DNA of 64,000 nucleotides from Oceanicaulis sp052055585 (GTDB taxonomy: Bacteria > Pseudomonadota > Alphaproteobacteria > Caulobacterales > Maricaulaceae): contig NZ_CP170485.1 of assembly GCF_052055585.1 (NCBI RefSeq), forward strand, positions 2,728,001 through 2,792,000. Reading direction: 5' to 3'. The translations under genes and the position numbers were made by a program. The notes beneath the pieces are model-generated. The model made no database searches. It was not told the origin of the DNA and worked only from the letters and a program-made list of their open reading frames with translations. The number at the start of each line of letters is the position of its first letter. The stretch's first letter is position 1. This document shows positions 8,814 to 17,821 of the stretch, in pieces.

Positions 8814-9803
8814 TCAGACGCCGGCGGGATCGGAATTGTGCAAACGGCTGACCTCGCCATTGATCCAGGCATAGGTCTTTTCAACACCCTCGCGCAGGGT
8901 CTGGGACGGGGCCCAGCCCAGCTTCTCCTTGATGAGACGGTTATCCGAATTGCGGCCCCGAACGCCCAGCGGACCGGGAATGTTGGAGATGCCGATATCC
9001 TTTTTGGACACGTCGATAACCATCTGGGCCAGCCCGTTGATGGTGACCATCTCGTCAGAACCGATATTCACCGGGCCCTCGAAGTCAGAGCGCAGAAGGC
9101 GGATGGTGCCTTCCAGGCATTCGTCAATATACAGGAAGGATCGGGTCTGCAGACCATCGCCCCACACCTCGATCTTGTCGCCCGGCTTGGCCGTCGCGAC
9201 CTTGCGGCACATGGCCGCCGGCGCTTTTTCCTTACCACCGCGCCAGGTGCCCAGCGGGCCGAAAATGTTGTGGTAGCGCGCAACCCGGCATTCCATGCCA
9301 TGGTTGCGGTTATAGGCGAGATACAGACGCTCGGAGAACAACTTCTCCCAGCCATATTCGCTGTCAGGGTTGGCCGGATAGGCGGAATCTTCCGCGCAGT
9401 TCGGATTGTCCGGGTCCAGCTGGTTATGCTCAGGATACATGCAAGCGGACGAGGAATAGAAGACCCGCTTGATGTTGCGCTTATGGCAGGCATCCAGGAC
9501 GTTCAGATTGATCGTCGCCGAGTTGTGCATGATGTCGGCGTCGTTCTCGCCGGTGAAGATATAACCGGCGCCGCCCATGTCGGCAGCCAGCTGGTAGACT
9601 TCATCAAAACGGCGATCCACAACGCTGCGGACCACGCTCTGGTCGCGCAGGTCGCCAATGACGAAATCATCGGCTTCGGTCTCAGAGTACTCATTGAACT
9701 TCAAGTCGACGCCGCGAACCCAGAAGCCCTCTGACTTCAGACGTTTCACCAGATGGCCACCGATAAAACCACCTGCACCACAGACAAGAGCGGTCTTTTG
9801 CAT
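8814..9803 (-). CDS. GDP-mannose 3,5-epimerase-like protein (plant GME type)
   Basis: A 329-residue extended SDR epimerase that follows the plant GME sequence closely: QLAADMGGAGYI, SSSACMYPE, RYHNIFGPLGTW, GGKEKAPAAMCRK, GDGLQTRSFLYIDECLEG, GVRGRNSDN and IKEKLGWAP. Plant GME residues Cys145, Tyr174, Lys178 and Lys217 correspond to C121, Y150, K154 and K193 here with identical spacing. GME turns GDP-D-mannose into GDP-L-galactose and GDP-L-gulose. Plants use this for vitamin C and cell walls; in a bacterial capsule locus it more likely supplies L-galactose. The ATG at 9803 is preferred over a GTG at 9806. Neighbouring genes for GDP-mannose supply and a WcaI-like transferase support the reading. 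Confidence 0.85.
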   Translation of the reverse strand: MQKTALVCGAGGFIGGHLVKRLKSEGFWVRGVDLKFNEYSETEADDFVIGDLRDQSVVRSVVDRRFDEVYQLAADMGGAGYIFTGENDADIMHNSATINLNVLDACHKRNIKRVFYSSSACMYPEHNQLDPDNPNCAEDSAYPANPDSEYGWEKLFSERLYLAYNRNHGMECRVARYHNIFGPLGTWRGGKEKAPAAMCRKVATAKPGDKIEVWGDGLQTRSFLYIDECLEGTIRLLRSDFEGPVNIGSDEMVTINGLAQMVIDVSKKDIGISNIPGPLGVRGRNSDNRLIKEKLGWAPSQTLREGVEKTYAWINGEVSRLHNSDPAGV

Positions 9804-9836
9804 CACTTGATCTCACAGTTCATGAAGTAAGGAATT

Positions 9837-10511
9837 CTAGGAAGCGCCGCGGCTCATAAGCACGGCCGGCACGGTTTTCAGGGTGATCCAGATATCGCCG
9901 AAGACCGTCCAGTTACGCGCATACTGAGCGTCCATCTGAACACGTTCGTCATAGCTGACATCATTTCGACCGCTAACCTGCCAGGGGCCCGTCACACCGG
10001 GAGTGACCGACAGATAGTCCTCGATATGATGGCCATAGCGAGCCATCTCGTCGGTGATGATCGGGCGCGGCCCGACCACGGACATGTCACCCTTGAGGAT
10101 GTTGAACAGCTGCGGCAGCTCATCAAGGCTGGTCTTGCGGATGAACCTGCCCAGCGCCGTGACGCGCGGGTCCTTGCGCAATTTCTGGTCTCGCGCCCAT
10201 TCGGCCGCCGCTTCCGGATCGTTGGCAAGCAGGGTCTCCAGACGCTGCTGGGCGTCCATGACCATGGAACGGAACTTGTAGCACTGGAACGTCTTGCCGT
10301 TCTTGCCGATCCGGGTGTGGGAGAACAACGCGGGCCCGCCGTCCTGGGCGCGCACCAGAAGGGCCAGAGCAATCATGACCGGGGCCAGAAAAATTAACCC
10401 TGCCAGGGCCGCGACGATATCGAAGGTGCGTTTACCAAGACGCTGGAACGCAGGCCGCTTCCGACCGAGTCCAAACTGTCGTCCCTCTACGCTGAAGCCG
10501 CTTACACTCAT
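9837..10511 (-). CDS. Initiating sugar-phosphate transferase (bacterial sugar transferase, ExoY/PssY type)
   Basis: A 224-residue protein with one N-terminal membrane helix (FDIVAALAGLIFLAPVMIALALL) and the conserved catalytic domain: KFRSM, the D-E of KTSLDELPQLFNIL, GDMSVVGPRP, and PGVTGPWQVSGRN. It transfers a hexose-1-phosphate from a UDP-sugar to undecaprenyl phosphate, the first membrane step of repeat-unit synthesis. It lacks the four extra helices of full-length WbaP, so it is the short form. The ATG at 10511 has a strong GGGGGAGG ribosome site; an in-frame TTG at 10526 would bury that site. As the first gene of the leftward cluster it is probably nearest the promoter. Confidence 0.92.
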   Translation of the reverse strand: MSVSGFSVEGRQFGLGRKRPAFQRLGKRTFDIVAALAGLIFLAPVMIALALLVRAQDGGPALFSHTRIGKNGKTFQCYKFRSMVMDAQQRLETLLANDPEAAAEWARDQKLRKDPRVTALGRFIRKTSLDELPQLFNILKGDMSVVGPRPIITDEMARYGHHIEDYLSVTPGVTGPWQVSGRNDVSYDERVQMDAQYARNWTVFGDIWITLKTVPAVLMSRGAS

Positions 10512-10977
10512 CGGCCTCCCCCTCAATAACGTCCCTTACCGCACTGCAATATCATATCCGGGAACGAATCACACCAAAAAATTCGCGTTCAACGAGCGCA
10601 AACCGCCAGTTGCGAAGCCAGAATGAGAACGTGTCTCAATCTCTCCACCATGCGCCCGGTTCCCCAGTCCTGGTTTAAAAAAGATGGGCTTTAACGTTAA
10701 TGACGCACCACAATCTAAAGTGTGCAAGACAGGTGAGCGCCTCATCGTAAGGTTAATCTGCCCACGGATTTTGAAATGCAATCAGTTATATCGGCCTCAA
10801 GCGTTGCTGCAGTGCAGCATGCTCTGATAGCCTGATTGCGTCCGGAGCAGCAGCGCGCTGAAAAACGAAGCAGACCGCTTCGCACCCTTGTCACTTGCGC
10901 CGCAGGTCGCTCTGGATACAACTGAAGTTGCAGGCGCGGTCGGGAACAAGCCTCCAGGCGCGGCATAGGGGACATGA
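10512..10977. promoter_or_regulatory. Divergent promoter region of the polysaccharide cluster, with a 13-base palindrome
   Basis: This 466-base stretch separates the leftward sugar-transferase operon from the rightward galE gene and must hold both promoters. It is more AT-rich than the flanking genes. The clearest element is a perfect palindrome with six-base arms (GCTGCA, G, TGCAGC) at 10806-10818. A TTAACGTTAA palindrome lies near 10691. I could not assign -35/-10 boxes with confidence and no small gene stood out. Confidence 0.5.
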
Positions 10978-11985
10978 ATGCGAGTCTTGGTGGTCGGCGG
11001 CGCCGGATATATCGGCGCGCATATTTGCAAGGCCCTGTCAGAGCGAGGCGATACGCCTGTGGTGCTCGACAATCTGTCCCGCGGCCATCGTCACGCCGTC
11101 AAATGGGGCCCCCTGATCGAAGCCGATGTCCGTGATGTGGACGCTGTCGAGAACGTCCTGACCCGCTACCAGATCGATGCGGTAATGCACTTCGCCGCCA
11201 ATATTGAAGTGGGCGAGGGCGAGCGTGATCCGCTGACCTTCTGGGACAACAATGTGGGCGGCGTCATCGCCCTGTTGCAGGCGATGAAGCGCGCCGGGGT
11301 CAAACCGCTCGTCTTCTCATCCACCTGCGCTGTCTATGGCGAACCCGACACCCTGCCCATAAGCGAAAGCGAGCCGCGCACGCCGGTCAATGTCTATGGC
11401 CGGACCAAGCATGTGGTCGAGCTGATGCTCGAAGATGTCTCGCGCCTGGGCGAGCTGCACTATGCCGCACTTCGCTATTTCAATGCCGCTGGCGCCAGTC
11501 CGGACGGCGAGATCGGCGAAGAGCATGATCCCGAGACCCATCTGGTGCCCAATGCACTGAAAGCCGCCGCAGGGCTGGGCGGTCCCATGCACCTGTTCGG
11601 CGATGATTATGCGACGCCCGACGGCAGCTGCATCCGCGACTTCATCCATGTCATGGATCTGGCGCTAGCCCATCTCAAGGCGCTGGACCGTCTGATGAGC
11701 GGCGCCCCGTCCTTTGCCTGCAATCTGGGCACCGGCTCGGGCATTTCAGTGAAGGAAATTCTCAATGCCGTGGAGCGCGTGACCGGAATGGCTGTGCCCC
11801 ATACGATTTCGCCGCGCCGCCCGGGAGATGCAGAACAACTGATCTCCGACACGCGGCTGGCGCGGGAATTGCTCGAGTTTCAGCCTCACCTGTCGACAGC
11901 TGACACCATCATTTCACATGCCTGGGCCTTTCACGCTCCAAGATGGCGGCACGGCGACGCTGACACCTTGCCCGGACCTGCCTGA
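10978..11985 (+). CDS. galE: UDP-glucose 4-epimerase
   Basis: A 335-residue extended SDR with GGAGYIGAHICKAL for NAD binding, HFAANIEVGEG, the serine/threonine site SSTCAVYG, catalytic YGRTK, RYFNAAGASPDG and IRDFIHVMDLA, all standard for GalE. It interconverts UDP-glucose and UDP-galactose, feeding galactose to the initiating transferase or to later steps. The ATG at 10978 is chosen over an out-of-frame ATG four bases earlier; a GGGGAC ribosome site precedes it. It is transcribed away from the main cluster, probably with the downstream GDP-mannose gene. Confidence 0.92.
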   Translation: MRVLVVGGAGYIGAHICKALSERGDTPVVLDNLSRGHRHAVKWGPLIEADVRDVDAVENVLTRYQIDAVMHFAANIEVGEGERDPLTFWDNNVGGVIALLQAMKRAGVKPLVFSSTCAVYGEPDTLPISESEPRTPVNVYGRTKHVVELMLEDVSRLGELHYAALRYFNAAGASPDGEIGEEHDPETHLVPNALKAAAGLGGPMHLFGDDYATPDGSCIRDFIHVMDLALAHLKALDRLMSGAPSFACNLGTGSGISVKEILNAVERVTGMAVPHTISPRRPGDAEQLISDTRLARELLEFQPHLSTADTIISHAWAFHAPRWRHGDADTLPGPA

Positions 11986-12095
11986 CGAAACGAAAACATC
12001 CGCAACGCAAGCAAGCCGGTTGCAAAACAGCCTCTTGCTTGTCATTGGAACAGACTGCGCGGTTAAAGAACCGGACGCCCACGGGGGATGGCGAC

Positions 12096-14210
12096 ATGAC
12101 GATTGTGACACCGGTCATCTTGTGCGGCGGCGGCGGCACCCGGCTCTGGCCCTTGTCCACCCCGCGCACGCCCAAGCAGTTCCTGGCGCTGACCGGGGAT
12201 CGCTCCATGGTCGCGGAAACCCTGCATCGCGTCAGCGACGACAGCCTGTTCGGACCGGCCATGGCGATTGGCTCCAGCCGTCATCGCCATCAGCTTTCCA
12301 CCGAACTGCCCGGTGTGAGACTGGTGCTCGAACCCATGGGCCGCAATTCCGCCCCCGCCATCGCTGCAGCAAGCTTGCTGGCCCAACCCGATGACATCCT
12401 GCTGATCCTGCCTGCCGACCATCACATCAAGGATGTGGCGGCGTTCCATCGCGCCATCCGCACGGCCCAGCCCGCCGCTTGCGAAGGCCAGATCGTCACC
12501 TTCGGCATCAATCCCGATTTCCCCGCCACCGGCTATGGCTATATCGAGGCGACCGACTCTCCCAACGCCGCCAAGCCCGTCGCCCGCTTTGTCGAGAAGC
12601 CCGATGCAGAGACCGCGCGGACCTATATCGAGACCGGGCGGTTTTACTGGAACGCCGGCATTTTCATGTTCACCGCCCAGGTGATGCGAGACGCCATGGC
12701 CGCCCACGCGCCGGACATTCTGGACAGTGTGAAGGCCGCCCTGACCGGGGACGGTCAGCTGGACCGCGCCAAATTTGCGAAGTGTCGCTCGGAGTCCATC
12801 GACTATGCGGTGATGGAAGCAGCGGACAATATCGCCGTCATGCCCGTCTCCATGGGCTGGAGCGATGTGGGTGATTTTCGCGCCGTGCACGCCCTGCATG
12901 CCGAAGCCACCCACGACCCCAAGGTTCTGCGCGGCGCCGTCGTCGCACCCGGCGCCGAGCGTGTGCTGATCCAGTCCTCCGGCCCCAAGGTGGCCGTGCA
13001 CGGACTGGACGCTATCGCCGTCATCGCAACGCGAGAAGCTGTGCTGGTTTCAAGCCTGGATGGCGCCGCCGGCATCAAGCCCGCCGTGTCGGGCATCCAG
13101 TCGCTGGGGCAGACCCTGTTGCGGGCCGATCAGCGCGACTCCCTGGGCGACTGGTTGTGGAAGCGTGTAATGCCGGCCTGGGCGTCGCGCGCTGTAACCC
13201 CTGACGGCGGACTGGTGGAAGGGCTGGACCTTGAGGGCGAGCCCCTGCTGGACCATCCCCGCCGGGGCCGGGTCGCGCCGCGTCAGCTCTATTCCTTTGC
13301 GCGCGCCAAACAGCTGGGCTGGAACCCGGACGGGGCGGCTGACACCGTCATCGAGGCGGCGTTGAGCTTTCTTGACGGCCCGGCGCGCTCCCCCCAGGGC
13401 GGCTGGGCGCACCGGTTTGACAGCCATGGCAAGATCAGCGATCCGCGCCGGGATCTTTATGACCACGCCTTTGTGGCGCTGGCCGGTTCGCAACTGGCGG
13501 CCCTTGGCGATGAACGCGGCGAAGCGCTGGCCGCTGAAGCCTTTGCAACTATCGATGATCTGTTCAAGGACGATATCTATGGCGGCTGGGTGGATCATGA
13601 GACCGGTGGCGGCGGCAAGCTGTCCAACCCGCACATGCACCTTCTGGAAGCCAGCCTGCGCCATTATGAGGTGATGGGCGATCCGGCCTCGGCCGAACGC
13701 ATCCAGACCCTGGCCACCCTGTTTGAACGCTTCATGTTTGCGCCGGAAAGCGGCGCCGTGCTGGAACGGTTCGGGCCGGACTGGACCCGGATCCGTGATG
13801 ACCGGATCGAACCGGGCCATTGCTATGAGTGGATCTTCCTGCTGACCGAGGTGGACCGTCTTGTGGGCCGCGATTGCGGCAGCTGGGTGCGCCGCATTCA
13901 CGGGTTTGCGGAAAGTCAGGGCATTCGGGACGGCATGGCGCTCGACAGCCTCGGCCCGGTCGAGACCAGCTATCGGCTCTGGCCGCAGCTCGAACGCCTG
14001 CGCACCTATATCACTCTGGGTTCGCCCCAGGCGCCGGTGAAGGCCATGGTCGACGAGATTTCCAATCTCTATCTCGACAAAGGCCCCGCCCATGGCTGGG
14101 TGGATCGGGTCGATGCGAACATGCAGCCCTCGGTCGCCATGGTCCCCGCCAGCATGATCTATCATCTGATGACCGGGCTCGCGCCCTTCATCACGCCACC
14201 ACAGGGCTGA
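12096..14210 (+). CDS. Mannose-1-phosphate guanylyltransferase fused to an AGE-family epimerase/isomerase domain
   Basis: A 704-residue two-domain protein. Residues about 1-340 are a GDP-mannose pyrophosphorylase (CGGGGTRLWPLS, EPMGRNSAPAIAAA, LPADHHI, FVEKPD, WNAGIFMF, SMGWSDVGDF). Residues about 350-700 form an (alpha/alpha)6-barrel domain of the N-acylglucosamine 2-epimerase family (DPRRDLYDHAFVALA, NPHMHLLEA, PGHCYEWIFLL, ETSYRLWPQLE). Many ManC/AlgA proteins carry a cupin phosphomannose isomerase instead; here the AGE domain plausibly does the fructose-6-phosphate to mannose-6-phosphate step. The ATG at 12096 has a GGGGGAT site seven bases before. A phosphomannomutase gene is not in the window. 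Confidence 0.88.
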   Translation: MTIVTPVILCGGGGTRLWPLSTPRTPKQFLALTGDRSMVAETLHRVSDDSLFGPAMAIGSSRHRHQLSTELPGVRLVLEPMGRNSAPAIAAASLLAQPDDILLILPADHHIKDVAAFHRAIRTAQPAACEGQIVTFGINPDFPATGYGYIEATDSPNAAKPVARFVEKPDAETARTYIETGRFYWNAGIFMFTAQVMRDAMAAHAPDILDSVKAALTGDGQLDRAKFAKCRSESIDYAVMEAADNIAVMPVSMGWSDVGDFRAVHALHAEATHDPKVLRGAVVAPGAERVLIQSSGPKVAVHGLDAIAVIATREAVLVSSLDGAAGIKPAVSGIQSLGQTLLRADQRDSLGDWLWKRVMPAWASRAVTPDGGLVEGLDLEGEPLLDHPRRGRVAPRQLYSFARAKQLGWNPDGAADTVIEAALSFLDGPARSPQGGWAHRFDSHGKISDPRRDLYDHAFVALAGSQLAALGDERGEALAAEAFATIDDLFKDDIYGGWVDHETGGGGKLSNPHMHLLEASLRHYEVMGDPASAERIQTLATLFERFMFAPESGAVLERFGPDWTRIRDDRIEPGHCYEWIFLLTEVDRLVGRDCGSWVRRIHGFAESQGIRDGMALDSLGPVETSYRLWPQLERLRTYITLGSPQAPVKAMVDEISNLYLDKGPAHGWVDRVDANMQPSVAMVPASMIYHLMTGLAPFITPPQG

Positions 14211-14220
14211 TCCCCTCCCC

Positions 14221-15153
14221 ATGCGCATCGCCTCCCTGCTCGCCAGCTCAACGGAAATCGTCGCCGCTCTGGGCCTGACCGATGACCTTGTGGCCGTCTC
14301 CCATTGCTGTGACTGGCCGCCTCAGGTGAAGCAATTACCTGCGCTGACGAGTGCACTCTTTGAAGCGCAAACGGCGCGCGAGATTGACGACGCAGTGCGC
14401 GCCAAACTGCAGGGGCAGGACGCTATCTATGCGCTAGACGCCCCGGCGTTGGCGGCGCTCAAACCTGATCTCGTGATCAGCCAGGCGCTGTGTGATGTGT
14501 GCGCGGTGTCCGGCGCGGAAGTCAGCACGGTGCTCAGCGCACTCAACCCGCAACCGACGCTGGTCAATCTCGAGCCCTATTCGCTCAACGATATTCTCGA
14601 AACGATCTCGATGATCGGTGAGGCGGCAGGCGTCAACGACCGCGCAACAGCTCTTCGCGCCAGCCTTCAGGTCCGTATCGATGCCGTAGCCGAGCGCTCA
14701 AAGGCCCTGCCTGAACCGCGCCCCCGGACCGTACTGCTGGACTGGACCAGCCCGCCCTTTATTGGCGGGCACTGGATGCATGAATTGCTGACGCTGGCGG
14801 GCGCCGAGGATGCGGGCAACACCGCAGACCGTCCCAGCTGGACGACGAGCTGGGAAGCGATTCACGCCATCAATCCCGAGCGGCTGGTGATCGCGCCCTG
14901 TGGTTTCTCCACGGCGCGGACGCTGGAGGATATTGCGGGCGATCCCGAAACCATCGCCGCTTTGCGCCAACTGGAGTCCAGAGGCTGTCAGATCACCGTG
15001 TTTGACGGCAACCGCCTGTTCAGCCGCTCAAGCCCGCGCATTGTCGACAGTCTGGAAGCTCTCGCGCATTGGCTGTGGCCTGATCACCATCCCGCGCCGG
15101 ATATCGAACCGGAAATGGGCCCGGTGTCCCCGCTCTCCCGGCTCAACGCCTGA
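14221..15153 (+). CDS. BtuF-like cobalamin/siderophore-binding domain protein without signal peptide
   Basis: A 310-residue protein beginning directly with MRIASLLASSTEIVAALGL, the usual start of the mature BtuF/FhuD-type binding fold (the LxPSxTE-like motif). It continues with KPDLVISQALCDVCAVS and WTTSWEAIHAINPERLVIAPCGF. Periplasmic members bind vitamin B12 or iron chelates for ABC importers. This one has no signal peptide and no permease or ATPase beside it, so it may be cytoplasmic or work with a distant transporter. No ribosome site is visible; the start is ten bases after the previous stop, suggesting coupling. Confidence 0.7.
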   Translation: MRIASLLASSTEIVAALGLTDDLVAVSHCCDWPPQVKQLPALTSALFEAQTAREIDDAVRAKLQGQDAIYALDAPALAALKPDLVISQALCDVCAVSGAEVSTVLSALNPQPTLVNLEPYSLNDILETISMIGEAAGVNDRATALRASLQVRIDAVAERSKALPEPRPRTVLLDWTSPPFIGGHWMHELLTLAGAEDAGNTADRPSWTTSWEAIHAINPERLVIAPCGFSTARTLEDIAGDPETIAALRQLESRGCQITVFDGNRLFSRSSPRIVDSLEALAHWLWPDHHPAPDIEPEMGPVSPLSRLNA

Positions 15154-16020
15154 TTATAGCTCGCCCGCCAGATCCTGACGCGCCGCAGCGCAAGCCTTCA
15201 GATGCTGGGCCAGCCGCGTCGCAGCGGCGGAGGGTGAGCGCCCCGCAGCGGTTTGCAGGAAATAGGCCTGATCGCTGGGCTGGTCGCCGTCAGCGAAGAC
15301 GGGCGCCAGACGACCGCCCCTGATAGCGTCATAGGCGAGCGGCTTGCGCCCCAGCACGATCCCCGCCCCCTGTTCGGCCATCGCCAGCGCCGCGAGCGAG
15401 TCCGCCACCCGCAAACGCGGCTGCGCTTCAAGCCCGTATCCGCCCCGCGCGCTCAGCCATTGAGCCCAGCTCAGACCGCTTGTGCTGTCCTCGATCAGCG
15501 GAAGGGACTCGAGCACCGTCAATCCGGCGTCCGGCGCGACAAGCCCCGGTCGGGCCAAAGGCGTCAGCACTTCATCCATCACCCGCTCCGCACCTGCGGG
15601 CGCACTGGCCACAGAGGCGCGCGTCAGGGTCAACTCCGCCTCCTCTCCGGCCTCAACCAGACGAATGGCGGCATCAGCGGTGATGAGGTCGCGGCTGAGC
15701 CAGGCGATCATCACATCGTGATCCGCCGCGACGGTCAGCGTCGGCGTCGCCTGCACCGCGCGCAGGGCTGCGCTCGCCTCGCCCATCAATTCAAACCCGC
15801 GCCGCAAAGGTTCCAGCGCCGCCGCGCCGCGCTCGGTCAGGATGAGCTTCTTTCCTTCGCGCTCAAACAGCGCTTCGCCAATCAGGGCTTCAAGCTGGCG
15901 CACCTGCTGGCCCACGGCGGCCGGGGTGACATTGAGCTCTTCGGCTGCGCCGACAAAACCGCCCTGACGGGCGGCGGCCTCGAAAGCGCGCAGGGCATTG
16001 AGCGGAGCCAGACCGGCCAT
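15154..16020 (-). CDS. LysR-family transcriptional regulator (GcvA-like)
   Basis: A 288-residue protein with an N-terminal winged helix-turn-helix (LNALRAFEAAARQGGFVGAA, LNVTPAAVGQQVRQLE, FEREGKKLILTERG) and a periplasmic-binding-like effector domain. It is divergent from the cysG operon with a 107-base gap holding a palindrome, the classical layout in which a LysR regulator controls the opposite operon and itself. By analogy with CysB a sulfur-status signal is possible, but the sequence is closer in style to GcvA/AmpR types, so the effector is unknown. The ATG is at 16020; the 3' end converges with the BtuF-like gene. Confidence 0.88.
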   Translation of the reverse strand: MAGLAPLNALRAFEAAARQGGFVGAAEELNVTPAAVGQQVRQLEALIGEALFEREGKKLILTERGAAALEPLRRGFELMGEASAALRAVQATPTLTVAADHDVMIAWLSRDLITADAAIRLVEAGEEAELTLTRASVASAPAGAERVMDEVLTPLARPGLVAPDAGLTVLESLPLIEDSTSGLSWAQWLSARGGYGLEAQPRLRVADSLAALAMAEQGAGIVLGRKPLAYDAIRGGRLAPVFADGDQPSDQAYFLQTAAGRSPSAAATRLAQHLKACAAARQDLAGEL

Positions 16021-16033
16021 GGATCACCATTGA

Positions 16034-16046
16034 AAAGAATTTCTTT
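16034..16046. promoter_or_regulatory. 13-base palindrome between LysR gene and cysG, candidate LysR operator
   Basis: AAAGAA, T, TTCTTT is a perfect inverted repeat 14 bases upstream of the LysR start and about 80 bases before cysG. LysR regulators bind short AT-rich dyads of T-N11-A type, and this is the only clear dyad in the gap. Assignment is by position and symmetry only. Confidence 0.4.
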
Positions 16047-16127
16047 CTATATGGCGCAAGAATACTGATTTGTAAAAAGCTATCCTGACAGCGAGAGTGC
16101 GGGCCGTTTATCAGAAGGCCAAGTGTC

Positions 16128-17528
16128 ATGGATCAATTCCTGCCCGCCATTCCCCTCAAGAACGCCCGCGTGGTCGTTCTGGGCGCCGGAGAGCCCGCGT
16201 TGAACAAGCTGCGCCTGTTCCGCACGGCCCCGTGCGAGCTGGTCTGGTGCACGCTCGGCGTTTCCCCGACTCTGCCCTCTGACCTCAATCCAAACACCCG
16301 TATCGACACCCGCGCCCGTCCCCATGACGTGTTCAAGGGCGCCCGGCTGGTGTTCATCGGTATCGAGGATGACAAGCGCGCGTCGAAGCTGGCGGCGAAA
16401 GCCCGCAAGGCCGGCGCGCTCGTCAACGTCGTGGACAACCTGCCCCTGTGCGACTTCTACACGCCCGCGCTTGTGGATCGAGGCGCAATCACCATCGCCT
16501 TGTCCTCCGGAGGCGCTGGTCCGATCCTGGTGCGCGATCTTCGCAGCGCGCTGGAAAGCGTCATTGCTCCGGGTGTTGGTCTGCTGGCGGAAACCGCACG
16601 GGGCCTGCGCCAACGCGTGATGGATGCGTTCCCGAGTGTGGATGCGCGCCGCAAATACTGGGAGCGCGCCCTGCGCGGCCCTGCCGCGCAACTGGCCGAT
16701 GCCGGCGATGAAGACGGCGTTCGCGCCGCCTTCATCGACGCGCTGAAGGATGACGCTCCCGCCCCCAAGGGCGTGGTGCATCTGGTCGGCGCCGGTCCCG
16801 GTGATCCTGAGCTTCTCACCATCAAGGCCGCGCGCCTGATCCGCGATGCGGATGTGATCGTGCATGACCGCCTTGTCTCGCCTGAAATCATCGACCGCGC
16901 CCGCCGCGACGCCCACCGCATCAATGTGGGCAAGCGTCAGGGTGATCATCCGGTGCCGCAGGAGCGCATTTGCGAAATCCTGATCGAGCAGGCCCGTCTG
17001 GGCCGTCGCGTTGTCCGCCTGAAAGGCGGGGACAGCTTCATCTTCGGTCGCGGCGGTGAGGAAGTCGAAGCCGTACGCGCCGCGGGCATCGAGGTCCATG
17101 TCACCCCGGGCATTTCCGCCGCTCTGGCCGCCGGCGCCCAGGCGCAGATCCCGCTGACCCATCGTGACGCCGCCCAGGCCGTGACCTTCGTCACGGGGCG
17201 TCCGAAGCTGGGCGGGCCTGATCTGGACTACACCGCCCTGGCCGCAACCTCTCACACGCTCGTCGTCTATATGGGCGTTGCGGTGGCCGCGACCCTGGCG
17301 CGTCGTCTGGTCGAGGCTGGCCGGTCACCCGCTACCCCCGTGGGCATTATCGAGAATGCGAGCCTGAGCTCAGAGCGCCGGGTTTTCACCACGCTCGACG
17401 CCCTGTCGCACACGATCTCGACCGAGCAGCTGAATGGCCCCGCCGTCCTCGTGATCGGCGATGTGGTCACCTACGCGCCCGAATATCTCTCAAGCCTGAG
17501 CCTCAAGGCTCTGGAGCATGCCGCATGA
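16128..17528 (+). CDS. cysG: Siroheme synthase (trifunctional CysG)
   Basis: A 466-residue fusion. Residues about 1-200 are the precorrin-2 dehydrogenase/ferrochelatase part (VVVLGAGEPALNKLRLF, LSSGGAGPILVRDLRSALE). Residues about 215-460 are uroporphyrinogen-III C-methyltransferase (VHLVGAGPGDPELLTIKAAR, VRLKGGDSFIFGRGGEE, TPGISAALAAGA, PLTHRD). Together they make siroheme from uroporphyrinogen III for the sulfite reductase two genes on. Glutamate-proline in AGEPALNK replaces the more common VA pair of the NAD loop, a small divergence. The stop overlaps the next start (ATGA), so the operon is tightly coupled. Confidence 0.95.
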   Translation: MDQFLPAIPLKNARVVVLGAGEPALNKLRLFRTAPCELVWCTLGVSPTLPSDLNPNTRIDTRARPHDVFKGARLVFIGIEDDKRASKLAAKARKAGALVNVVDNLPLCDFYTPALVDRGAITIALSSGGAGPILVRDLRSALESVIAPGVGLLAETARGLRQRVMDAFPSVDARRKYWERALRGPAAQLADAGDEDGVRAAFIDALKDDAPAPKGVVHLVGAGPGDPELLTIKAARLIRDADVIVHDRLVSPEIIDRARRDAHRINVGKRQGDHPVPQERICEILIEQARLGRRVVRLKGGDSFIFGRGGEEVEAVRAAGIEVHVTPGISAALAAGAQAQIPLTHRDAAQAVTFVTGRPKLGGPDLDYTALAATSHTLVVYMGVAVAATLARRLVEAGRSPATPVGIIENASLSSERRVFTTLDALSHTISTEQLNGPAVLVIGDVVTYAPEYLSSLSLKALEHAA

Positions 17529-17821
17529 AAACCATCACTGCGAACCGGCTGACTGATGGCCGCGTCGTCTATCTGACGCCCGAAAATCGCTGGACCGAGA
17601 ACGCCGATCAGGCTGTGCGTCTTGACGATGGCGCCACCGACACAGCGCTGGAGAGGGCGCTGCGCGATGTGCTGACTGTTGTCGGCCCCTATCCCATCGA
17701 GATCGACGCCGAAGCGTCCGGCTTTGCGCCTGCAGGCCGCAAGCATGTGCGCGAAACCATCCGGCTGACCGGCCCCAGCGCCGGTTCGACCAAGCTGGGA
17801 GGCGCGCATGTATCAGTATGA
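17525..17821 (+). CDS. DUF2849 protein of the sulfite-reduction operon
   Basis: A 98-residue soluble protein (MKTITANRLTDGRVVYLTPENRW) of the DUF2849 family, which is repeatedly found between cysG and cysI in Alphaproteobacteria. Its role is not established; the location suggests help in siroheme delivery or in sulfite reductase assembly. It overlaps cysG by four bases and cysI by fourteen, and the cysI ribosome site (GGGAGG) lies inside its last codons. Confidence 0.88.
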   Translation: MKTITANRLTDGRVVYLTPENRWTENADQAVRLDDGATDTALERALRDVLTVVGPYPIEIDAEASGFAPAGRKHVRETIRLTGPSAGSTKLGGAHVSV

